From Gemmatimonadota bacterium (GTDB lineage Bacteria; Gemmatimonadota; Gemmatimonadetes; Gemmatimonadales; Gemmatimonadaceae), in contig PKVB01000075.1 in NCBI GenBank assembly GCA_003131365.1, forward strand, positions 4,346 to 10,120: a stretch of DNA of 5,775 nt, given 5' to 3'. Positions within the stretch are counted from its first letter, which is position 1. Every line of letters begins with the position of its first letter. The notes beneath the pieces were generated by a model, which saw only the letters and a program-made list of their open reading frames with translations, was not told the DNA's origin and searched no databases. This document shows, one piece after another, positions 1 through 5,711 of the stretch. Made by a program: the position numbers and the translations under genes.

Positions 1-1595
1 ACCGCATCGTTAGCGGAGGTGAGCGGAAGCGCCTGCAGGCGTGAGTCGCTATAGTAATCGCCGCCCAGCGTCTCCTTCACGCTCAGCCACGAAAGTGGCC
101 GCCAGTCGACATTGAAGTTCGAGATCGTGCGACCCAGCTCGCTGCGGTTGCCGGGGCTGTTGATGACGAAGAACGGGTTGTCGTAATACGCGCAACATCC
201 GAATGCCTCAACACTGGTCGGATTCGGGAATCTGTAGGGACGCTGGAGTCCCCGGTCCGTCAGGTATTGCAGATTGTCGAACGCGGGCGGAGTACGCAGC
301 GCGCCGAGGAGCAGACCGGAAACGTCGTTCCCGTGCTGGACAAAATTTCCGCGCGAATCCACGTAGTTGAAGTTGCCGCTGAGGGTGACTTTGCTGCTCA
401 CCTCCTGCGAGCCCTTCAGACGGAAGCTGGCCCGGTTGTACTTGTTGTTCGGCCCTTTCACCACACCGAGCTGGTTGGTTAGACCGATCGACGAATAGAA
501 GCTCGTACGGTCGTTGCCGCCGGAGACCTGAATGTTGTTGTCAGCGGTCGTACCCGTTCGGAACAACTCGTCCATGTGGTCGAAGGTTGGAGTTCCCGCC
601 GGCAGCTTGGCGCCCCAGGATGTTCTCCCGGCACGTGGCGAGCAGTCGGGTGTGGCACCGCAGGTTATGGCAGCGTCGGGAACTCCTGCTGCTACCGATC
701 CCTGCGCGTAGTCGTGCTGGAGGAAGTCCACCAGCCGCGCATTGTCGAAGTTTACCTGTGACGAGACACTGGTCCGCGTGGGACCGGAATGCCCACGCTT
801 GGTGGTGATGAGTATCACGCCGTTTGCGGCGCGCGCTCCGTAGATCGCGGATGCGGCCGAGCCCTTGAGGATCTCGATTGCCTCGATGTCGGACGGATTG
901 ATATCGGCGGCGCGGTTGGGCGTCGCGGTTCCTCCCTGTCGATCTCCGAGCGATCCTCCATTCACGGCGAGGAACGCGGTGGAGACCGTCTGGTTGTCGA
1001 TCGGCTGGCCGTCGACGACGAAGAGCGGCTGGTTGGTGCCGGTGAGCGATGCGGCGCCACGAATCAACACTGACGCGCCCGCACCCGGCTCCCCCGACTG
1101 CGTGCGAACCACGACATTCGGAGCTTTTCCAGCCAGGGACGAAATGATGTTTTGCGGTTCCGCCGCGCGCCGAATCAGAGAGCTGTCGACGGAGTTGATC
1201 GTGACTCCGAGCTTTTCGCGGGTGGTCGACATTCCCGCGCCCGTCACCACCACTTCGCCGAGGCGGAATGGGTTGATGGCGAGAGTGAAGTTCTGATTGA
1301 CGTTGGAGCCCGCTGTCAGAGTGATTGGCACCGAACGGGCTGTGTACCCAATGACGCGTGCCGTGAGCGTCGATGTCGCGCCGGTCGCCCTGCCGGCGGG
1401 AACGACGAACGTGTAGCTACCGTCGTCGTTTGTTTGCGTGCCGAGATTCATCCCGGGGATGAACACGCTCGCGCCCCCGAGGGGCACGCCCGCATCGCTC
1501 GTTACCCGGCCTGTCACAGTCGTTCCGCTCTGGGCGAACGCTGTCGATGCCGTCAACATGCATGCGGTGATGGCTGACAAGAGTAGTTTTCTCAT
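1..1595 (-). CDS. SusC/RagA family TonB-linked outer membrane receptor, N-terminal 531 residues (3' end outside window)
   Basis: This is an outer-membrane active transporter of the SusC/RagA type, which takes up oligomers such as glycans or peptides with energy from TonB; the substrate cannot be read here. The frame is open from an ATG at 1595-1593 to the window edge. Residues 1-21 form a signal peptide (MRKLLLSAI..., cleavage probably after AFA, before QSG). Residues 26-107 look like the carboxypeptidase-regulatory-like beta-sandwich (VTGRVTSDAGVPLGGASV, then NDDGSYTFVVPAG). EVVVTGAG at 114-121 is the usual linker before the plug. The plug spans about 124-268, with the family signatures SVLIRGAASLTGTNQPLFVVDG (split at 175-184 and 185-195) and SAASAIYGARAANGVILITT (246-265). 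Barrel strands begin near 275. Full members are about 1000 residues, so about half is visible; a SusD partner would be expected beyond the left edge. Start choice is supported by AAGGAGAG at 1612-1605, nine bases before the ATG. Family certain, substrate unknown. Confidence -1.
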   Translation of the reverse strand, partial: MRKLLLSAITACMLTASTAFAQSGTTVTGRVTSDAGVPLGGASVFIPGMNLGTQTNDDGSYTFVVPAGRATGATSTLTARVIGYTARSVPITLTAGSNVNQNFTLAINPFRLGEVVVTGAGMSTTREKLGVTINSVDSSLIRRAAEPQNIISSLAGKAPNVVVRTQSGEPGAGASVLIRGAASLTGTNQPLFVVDGQPIDNQTVSTAFLAVNGGSLGDRQGGTATPNRAADINPSDIEAIEILKGSAASAIYGARAANGVILITTKRGHSGPTRTSVSSQVNFDNARLVDFLQHDYAQGSVAAGVPDAAITCGATPDCSPRAGRTSWGAKLPAGTPTFDHMDELFRTGTTADNNIQVSGGNDRTSFYSSIGLTNQLGVVKGPNNKYNRASFRLKGSQEVSSKVTLSGNFNYVDSRGNFVQHGNDVSGLLLGALRTPPAFDNLQYLTDRGLQRPYRFPNPTSVEAFGCCAYYDNPFFVINSPGNRSELGRTISNFNVDWRPLSWLSVKETLGGDYYSDSRLQALPLTSANDA

Positions 1596-1604
1596 ACAGC
1601 TCGA

Positions 1605-1612
1605 CTCTCCTT
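1605..1612 (-). promoter_or_regulatory. Ribosome binding site of the SusC-like gene
   Basis: The minus strand reads AAGGAGAG, a strong Shine-Dalgarno match, nine bases before the ATG at 1595-1593. It fixes the start of the receptor and agrees with the signal peptide beginning there. Confidence -1.
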
Positions 1613-1862
1613 GGATGGTGTGTGTTCGCAATGTGAGAGTGAGCGCAGATGCGTGAAAGAGATTTTGCGGTGCCGAAGGTGTGAAGGATTTGTAGCGCAT
1701 TTGTATACATATTGTTGGAGCGCGAGCGGCGATCGGCGCGGCGAGACGACAGCGCCCGGCTCGCTCGCTCGTTAGGGCGCCGAGAACGCAATCGCGGCTG
1801 CTTCGCGGCAATGTTTACAATTCGCATACATCGCCCACGGCGCGGAACCGTGGCGGGCGGCG

Positions 1863-1870
1863 TATAGTAT
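1863..1870 (+). promoter_or_regulatory. Possible -10 element of the histidine kinase operon
   Basis: TATAGTAT is an AT-rich block inside GC-rich sequence and ends seven bases before the GTG at 1878. If it is a -10 element, transcription would begin around 1875-1878, so the message would be leaderless for the GTG start or have a leader of about 20 nt for the ATG at 1896. No good -35 hexamer is present at the usual distance. This is a motif-based guess. Confidence -1.
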
Positions 1871-1877
1871 CCCGCTG

Positions 1878-3623
1878 GTGCACCCGTCCAATACGATGTC
1901 TATCTCGAGTCACATGCGAGCCTACGGAGCCCGGCCACTGTTGCTTGGCGCCGCGCTTCTCGGCGTTGTCGTCGTATCCGCTCTCGCCGTTCGGGAGTCG
2001 ATGCGCAACACGCGGGAGCGCAGGGCCGCCGCGGAGCGCACCGTCAGGGATTATGCGATGTTCGCGAGCTACCTCTATACGACTCGCGCCTATTTGTTCG
2101 CCCGGGAGCGGTCCAGGGCGTTCGACCCCATCCATCCGGGCGAACCGTGGGTGCGTAGCGCGCTGCCGCCGGTGACAGTTCTGGCCGCCATCCCCGATAC
2201 CATGGAGCGTTGCGGCCCGCGCGAGAAGTTTCCGGTCTACAGATTCCGCCTTGACCTGCCCTCGCGCGCGATCACCTTCGCGGGAACACGCCCCGCGTCG
2301 GCGATCGAGAACATCATTCGAGACTCCATTCCGAGCCTCGCAAATCGACCATGGGTGAAGAAGTCTGGCTTCGCCTATCTCTTCGTCGACCCTCCGGGGG
2401 GAAGAGAAACCATCGCGTACTCGGCAGCGGTCGATTCCGCCAAGACGGTCCTTGCGGTCTACGGCTATCGCTCCTGCTATGGAGTGCGCGATACCGCGGA
2501 CTACTCCCTCATGTATCGGGTCGTGAAAGTGCTGCCGCCGATGGTGCCCGGCTATGTCGAGGATACAACTCGATCAGCCTCGGATAGTGCGCATCGAGTG
2601 GCCGACGCCGGCTCGGGGATGATGATGGGCGGCAAATGGCCTGCCGGCATGCCCGCCGAGTCGTTGCTGACACTCACCATCACCGACGAGGCGCATAGAA
2701 CGATTTACCAGGCGCCCAAGGGTGGCGCGCGGTCCTCCAATTTCTACGGCGTAGCTCCGTTGCAGTTCGTAGGAGGCACAACTTTCCTGGTCTCACTTCG
2801 TCCGGATGTGGCCCGGTTCCTCGTTGCCGGCGGAATTCCCGAATCGCGCCTCCCGGCGTCCCTGCTCCTGCTCGCGGGAAGCATCGTGCTCGCCATCGCG
2901 GGGTTTGCGTCACTGCGCAGCGAGATTCGCCTGGTCAACTCGCGAGAACGGTTTCTGGCGAACGTGTCACACGAGCTCCGCACGCCACTGCAGCAGATCC
3001 TGATCTTCGTCCAGCTGCTCCGACTTGGTCGCACGCGAACGGATGCGGAGCGCGAGCGATCGCTCGAGATCATAGAAAGGGAAACACACCGATTGATCGC
3101 GCTGTCCAATTCCGTACTGGCGGCGGCCAAGCCTGAGATGCAGCTCACGTCCGGCCCGGTGGATGTCGCGAGCGTGGTGCAAACGGCGGCAGACTTTTTC
3201 ACGCCGCTGGCGGAGGCGCGCAAGATGCGCATAGAGCTCGACGTCGTGGAACCGTCAATCGCGCGCGGCGATCCGGGCGCGGTTCGCCAGATTCTCATCA
3301 ACGTCCTGGACAACGCCGCGAAGTACGGACCGACCGGACAGACAATCACGATCGGCGTGCGCAGCGAGGGGAAAATCGTTCGGCTCTGGGTCGATGACTG
3401 CGGCCCGGGAATCGCCGCATCAGAGCGAGACAACGTCTGGAAGCCATTCTTCCGGGTGGGGGGCACGCTGGACGACAGCACCGGCGGCGCTGGCCTCGGG
3501 CTTTCGATCGTCCGCGATCTGGCGATCGCAATGGACGCCAAGGCGGATCTTTCGGAGACGCCCGGCGGAGGGACTCGCTTCACCCTCGCGCTTCACAGCA
3601 ATGGGAACGGCGGGGCGTCATGA
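1878..3623 (+). CDS. Membrane-bound sensor histidine kinase (HisKA / HATPase_c)
   Basis: An inner-membrane sensor that autophosphorylates on histidine and passes phosphate to the regulator encoded next to it. Residues 19-38 (RPLLLGAALLGVVVVSALAV) form a first membrane helix. Residues about 40-325 form a large periplasmic region that I cannot assign to a sensor family. A second helix lies at about 325-346 (LPASLLLLAGSIVLAIAGF). No HAMP domain follows: only about 12 residues separate the helix from HisKA. The H-box is FLANVSHELRTPL with phospho-acceptor H365. The ATPase domain has the N-box ILINVLDNAAKYGP (N475/N479), G1 DDCGPGIA (506-513), F-box WKPFF (521-525) and G2 GGAGLGLSIV (536-545), so all catalytic boxes are intact. 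The periplasmic part has Cys112 and Cys200 and a Met-rich patch, GSGMMMGGKWPAGM (245-258). The start is uncertain: GTG 1878 is the longest, and ATG 1896 or ATG 1914 would also keep the first helix; none has a good ribosome site. The stop overlaps the regulator start. Confidence -1.
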   Translation: MHPSNTMSISSHMRAYGARPLLLGAALLGVVVVSALAVRESMRNTRERRAAAERTVRDYAMFASYLYTTRAYLFARERSRAFDPIHPGEPWVRSALPPVTVLAAIPDTMERCGPREKFPVYRFRLDLPSRAITFAGTRPASAIENIIRDSIPSLANRPWVKKSGFAYLFVDPPGGRETIAYSAAVDSAKTVLAVYGYRSCYGVRDTADYSLMYRVVKVLPPMVPGYVEDTTRSASDSAHRVADAGSGMMMGGKWPAGMPAESLLTLTITDEAHRTIYQAPKGGARSSNFYGVAPLQFVGGTTFLVSLRPDVARFLVAGGIPESRLPASLLLLAGSIVLAIAGFASLRSEIRLVNSRERFLANVSHELRTPLQQILIFVQLLRLGRTRTDAERERSLEIIERETHRLIALSNSVLAAAKPEMQLTSGPVDVASVVQTAADFFTPLAEARKMRIELDVVEPSIARGDPGAVRQILINVLDNAAKYGPTGQTITIGVRSEGKIVRLWVDDCGPGIAASERDNVWKPFFRVGGTLDDSTGGAGLGLSIVRDLAIAMDAKADLSETPGGGTRFTLALHSNGNGGAS

Positions 3624-4369
3624 CGAACGCCTGGCAGCCACCCGGAACCAGCGATGTCGCGGTCGACCGCTCAATTCTGATTCTCGAGGATAACGAGACG
3701 CTTGCGCTCGGTCTTCGAACCAGTCTCGAGGTCGAGGGCTACAAGGTCGAGTGCGTCACCGACGGGAACGAGGGCCTCGCCTGGCTGAGCCAGAACAACC
3801 CCGATCTGATCGTGCTCGACCTGATGCTGCCCGGTTTGAATGGCTTCGAGGTGCTTCGACGCTACCGCGCGCACGGCGGAGCCGCGGCGGTGCTCATTCT
3901 CTCCGCGCGCGACCAGGAAGTGGACAAGGTACAGGGGTTCCGCATAGGAGCCGACGATTACGTCGTCAAGCCTATTGGCGTGCTCGAATTTCTGGCCCGT
4001 GTGGAGGCGATCATACGACGCCTGGCGCCTGCCGCGAGAGGATCAGCGGGCGACGTCGCCGCGCGAGTCTCGCTGCACCGATTCTCCGACGTCGTCGTGG
4101 ATCTGAAAACGAGGACGGTCCTGCGCGGAGGAAAGCAGGTCGACTTGAGCCCGATGGAGTTCGACTTCCTGTCGTTTCTCATCGAGTCCGGCGGGGGCAT
4201 CGTCTCCCGCGAAACACTCATGCGGCAGGTTTGGCGCTACAGTCTTGGCGTAACCTCACGCACCGTGGATCAGCACGTCGCCAGGCTCCGGAACAAACTG
4301 GAGCCTGACCCCGCGCAGCCTCGCCACCTCATCACCGTGCGGAAAGCGGGCTACCGTTTTCAGGGATAA
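3620..4369 (+). CDS. OmpR/PhoB-family response regulator
   Basis: A cytoplasmic DNA-binding response regulator, almost certainly the partner of the kinase just upstream. Its ATG shares four bases with the kinase stop (ATGA), a sign of translational coupling in one operon. The receiver domain spans about residues 17-135: acidic pair E23/D24 in ILEDNE, phospho-acceptor D67 in IVLDLMLPG, switch Ser95 in LILSAR, aromatic switch Tyr114, and Lys117 in DDYVVKPIG. The residue after KP is Ile where Phe is most common, a mild deviation. A linker of about 15 residues leads to a winged-helix effector domain (about 152-248): VDLSPMEFDFLSFLIE, the recognition region TSRTVDQHVARLRNKL (212-227) and the C-terminal hairpin ending GYRF. 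At 249 residues it has normal family length. The first 16 residues precede the receiver fold, so an internal start is possible, but the overlap favours this ATG. Target genes are unknown; the divergent SusC-like gene is a candidate. Confidence -1.
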   Translation: MTNAWQPPGTSDVAVDRSILILEDNETLALGLRTSLEVEGYKVECVTDGNEGLAWLSQNNPDLIVLDLMLPGLNGFEVLRRYRAHGGAAAVLILSARDQEVDKVQGFRIGADDYVVKPIGVLEFLARVEAIIRRLAPAARGSAGDVAARVSLHRFSDVVVDLKTRTVLRGGKQVDLSPMEFDFLSFLIESGGGIVSRETLMRQVWRYSLGVTSRTVDQHVARLRNKLEPDPAQPRHLITVRKAGYRFQG

Positions 4370-4370
4370 C

Positions 4371-4387
4371 GGTCCGCGTGCGCGGCC
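4371..4387. repeat. Short GC hairpin just after the response regulator stop
   Basis: CCGCG (4374-4378) and CGCGG (4381-4385) can pair across a 2-nt loop, extended by GG/CC with one bulged T. It begins two bases after the TAA stop. It has no following T-run, so it is not a classical intrinsic terminator, though it could stabilise the mRNA 3' end. Its 3' side overlaps or abuts the left arm of the longer inverted repeat at 4385-4452. Confidence -1.
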
Positions 4388-4452
4388 GTGCTAACCGATT
4401 TTCGCTCAGGTTGATTGGGTGACTCGCAGACATAGGCATCGGTTAGCACGGC
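4385..4452. repeat. Perfect 15-bp inverted repeat with 38-nt loop between convergent genes
   Basis: GCCGTGCTAACCGAT (4385-4399) is the exact reverse complement of ATCGGTTAGCACGGC (4438-4452). The arms pair without mismatch across a loop of 38 bases that has no obvious inner stem. It lies 15 bases beyond the regulator stop and 20 bases beyond the 3' end of the convergent transposase remnant. It could act as a two-way 3'-end or termination structure for the converging transcripts, or be part of a mobile-element end or of its structured RNA. No T-run follows either arm. The repeat itself is certain; its role is open. Confidence -1.
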
Positions 4453-4472
4453 TCAAACGCACACTTGGGTTT

Positions 4473-5200
4473 TCACATCCGTGGAAAGTAGGGTGGCACG
4501 ACGGCCATGTTGACGGCGGTGCGCCAGGCAAGCCAGAGATCACGCAGGAACGTCTTCTCCATCTTGCGAAGCGCCGTAAGATGGCAGCGCTTCGGGGTCC
4601 ATCCCGGTCGCGAAACGGCGAGCTTCGCGCGCGCCGAATCGTAGAACGTCCGGTACTCACTCTTGCATCTGAGCATCGACAAGCCAATCAGATAACACGA
4701 TATGCGCGCCTGCGCGTCATAGCCGGCTCGCCCTCCCAGAGTGCCGCGCCGTGGAGCGACACGCGTCGCCTGATTGTCGGCGACCGCCTCGAGCTCGCCT
4801 GGACATTCTCGCCTCCCAGCCAGCGCCCGATGCGTCGCGGGAACCTGATAGCCGAGAGGATACGCAAGTTCCAGCCTGCATCGCGCGCACCGATAAGCAG
4901 CGCCCGGTATCGTTCCCAGCCCGCAGTACGCCCAGAAAGCGGATGGTGTTTCCGCGCGAGCGACATCGAGCCTGGACAGCAGCCTGGCCGCGAGCAGATG
5001 CCCAATGCCCCTGATGTTCGACAGCCATGGCCACGCCGGATGCTGCTCGACCGTTTCGCGTAGCGCGGCCGCGACGGATGCCTCGTCGTCGACGGCGCGT
5101 GAATAGGCCCTTTCCAGGATCCCGGGCGCTCCGGCTGTCTCCCCCCGGCCCGATCGCCTTTAGAAGAGGATCGGCGTCTCCTATGCTGCGCGATTGCCAT
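4473..5200 (-). pseudogene. Remnant of an IS110/IS116/IS902-type transposase, C-terminal domain, probable frameshift
   Basis: The minus strand has a stop-free frame from 5159 to the TGA at 4475-4473 (228 codons) that reads as the C-terminal (Transposase_20-type) part of an IS110-family transposase. With residue 1 at 5159, there is a helix-hairpin-helix WLSNIRGIGHLLAARLLSRLD (45-54, 55-65), then ETPSAFWAYCGLGTIPG (70-86), whose Ser73 sits where family members carry the conserved Ser. A Cys pair follows, YRCARC (89-94), with Cys119, and a C-terminal block YRTFYDSARAKL (169-180), RPGWTPKRCHLTALRKMEKT (184-203), FLRDLWLAWR (204-213). The frame has no ATG, GTG or TTG upstream of TTG 4682, and opens after a TAA at 5162-5160. 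Upstream, the neighbouring frame reads SIGDADPLLKAIGPG up to a run of six G (minus strand, 5146-5141); removing one G would join it to ETAGAPGILERAYSRAV. The DEDD catalytic N-terminal half of a normal 350-400 residue transposase is not found. Family assignment is strong; the broken state is likely. Confidence -1.
5141..5146 (-). other. Six-G run, probable frameshift point in the transposase remnant
   Basis: The minus strand has GGGGGG here. The frame before it (codons starting at 5199, 5196 and so on) and the frame after it (codons starting at 5159, 5156 and so on) both look protein-like. They would be continuous if the run had five G. A homopolymer insertion, a sequencing error or, less likely, a +1 programmed shift would explain it. 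Confidence -1.
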
Positions 5201-5291
5201 GCTGACGGGCAGTTGGGGTTCAGACGGGAAACGTCAGAACGCTACAATCGTGCGCCGTCGCACATTGTCTACGTCAGGTATCGGAATTGTG

Positions 5292-5310
5292 GGCCGCGTT
5301 TACGCGAGCC
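5292..5310. repeat. Small GC hairpin in the gene-free region
   Basis: GGC-CGCGT and ACGCG-A-GCC pair as an eight-base-pair stem with a TT loop and one bulged A. No T-run follows on either strand, so a terminator call is weak. It might mark a 3' end or an element boundary. Confidence -1.
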
Positions 5311-5430
5311 AATCCCGGAAAATGACGTCCAGGCGTCACACCGAAGTCTGAAGAAATCGTCATGCCCAATTCACCAAACCGTAATCGTCACTGACAGTAG
5401 CCGCCTTTTCGGTAGTTCCCCGGACAAAAT

Positions 5431-5465
5431 TGATCAGGCGTTGTAACATTTTGATCATCGTGATC
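5431..5465. promoter_or_regulatory. Spaced TGATCA palindromes, possible operator upstream of the pilin gene
   Basis: TGATCA occurs at 5431-5436 and again at 5452-5457, start to start 21 bp, which is two helical turns. The second copy overlaps the perfect inverted repeat GATCA-TCG-TGATC (5453-5465). Both copies are preceded by T-rich bases (ATTGATCA, TTTGATCA). The arrangement suits a dimeric regulator bound on one DNA face, but no family was recognised, and the nearest start codon is about 250 bp away. Chance is possible for hexamers. Confidence -1.
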
Positions 5466-5698
5466 CCCCGAGTGGTCAGAGGCACAATTCTTGGCAGAAA
5501 ATCGCAACTTCGCGCGTTGAAATGGTGTTGCCGAGTGGACGATTTCCGCGTCTTTTGAGTGTAGCGTGTGCTCTAGGAAAAAGACGCAGTTCGACGCCAC
5601 CAAGATGTGCCGAGATGGCCTCGAGCACCCACCCTTCCGATGGAGCCTGGCTTCAGTGCTACGCAACTATCGGCTGTGCGCGTCGACTAACCAAATCA

Positions 5699-5704
5699 CA
5701 GGAA
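5699..5704 (+). promoter_or_regulatory. Ribosome binding site of the prepilin gene
   Basis: CAGGAA contains AGGA at 5700-5703, eight bases before the ATG at 5712. This spacing favours 5712 over the adjacent in-frame ATG at 5715. Confidence -1.
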
Positions 5705-5711
5705 CTCCAAA

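Larger units (their letters stand above)
1596..1877. other. Divergent intergenic region between the SusC-like gene and the two-component operon
   Basis: This 282-bp stretch must hold the promoters of both divergent transcription units. Frames that cross it show no recognisable protein. Visible structure includes an AT-rich island at 1698-1715 centred on the 8-bp palindrome TGTATACA (1702-1709), which stands out from the GC-rich surroundings. That island could supply a -10 element for the minus-strand receptor (TATACA read on the minus strand, leaving a leader of roughly 100 nt) or be a regulator site. I found no convincing -35 element for it. A TATAGTAT sequence lies directly upstream of the kinase start and is listed separately. 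Confidence -1.
5201..5711. other. Gene-free leader between transposase remnant and pilin gene
   Basis: I find no recognisable gene in these roughly 510 bases on either strand; the frames that cross it give low-complexity or Arg/Ser-rich products with no known motif. The part from about 5340 on is less GC-rich than the rest of the window, as is usual for regulatory DNA. It holds a small hairpin at 5292-5310, an inverted repeat TGACG-N6-CGTCA at 5323-5338, and the TGATCA sites at 5431-5465. It probably contains the promoter of the pilin gene, but no clear -35/-10 pair could be named. It may also contain the eroded far end of the mobile element. Confidence -1.

Noticed and set aside
1417..1827. 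136-residue open frame on the minus strand
   Set aside because: It crosses the intergenic region and overlaps the signal-peptide end of the SusC-like gene in another frame, with Arg-rich composition and no motif.
1844..1868. ECF-sigma type promoter: GGAACC followed by TATAGT
   Set aside because: The spacer is about 13 bases, too short for the usual GGAAC-N16-17 arrangement.
2744..3583. 279-residue open frame on the minus strand
   Set aside because: It lies entirely opposite the histidine kinase, is Ser/Arg/Pro-rich and has no recognisable motif; it is a by-product of GC-rich codon usage.
4385..4452. Integron attC site, because the arms contain CTAAC and GTTAG
   Set aside because: The core boxes do not fit the RYYYAAC/GTTRRRY consensus at the outer bases, the arms are perfectly paired with no spacer or extra-helical base, there is no inner L-box stem, and no cassette or integrase is present.
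4419..5063. 214-residue open frame on the plus strand
   Set aside because: It is antisense to the IS110-type frame, is Arg-rich, has no known motif, and overlaps the inverted repeat.
4688..5200. 170-residue minus-strand open frame starting with ATG at 5200
   Set aside because: Its residues show none of the transposase motifs, which lie in the overlapping frame; only its ATG might once have served the broken gene.
5480..5505. Sigma-54 promoter for the pilin gene (GGCAC-AATTC-TTGGC, or TGGCAG-AAAAT-CGCAA)
   Set aside because: In both readings the invariant GG and GC pairs are one base off the required spacing, and the site is more than 200 bp from the start codon.
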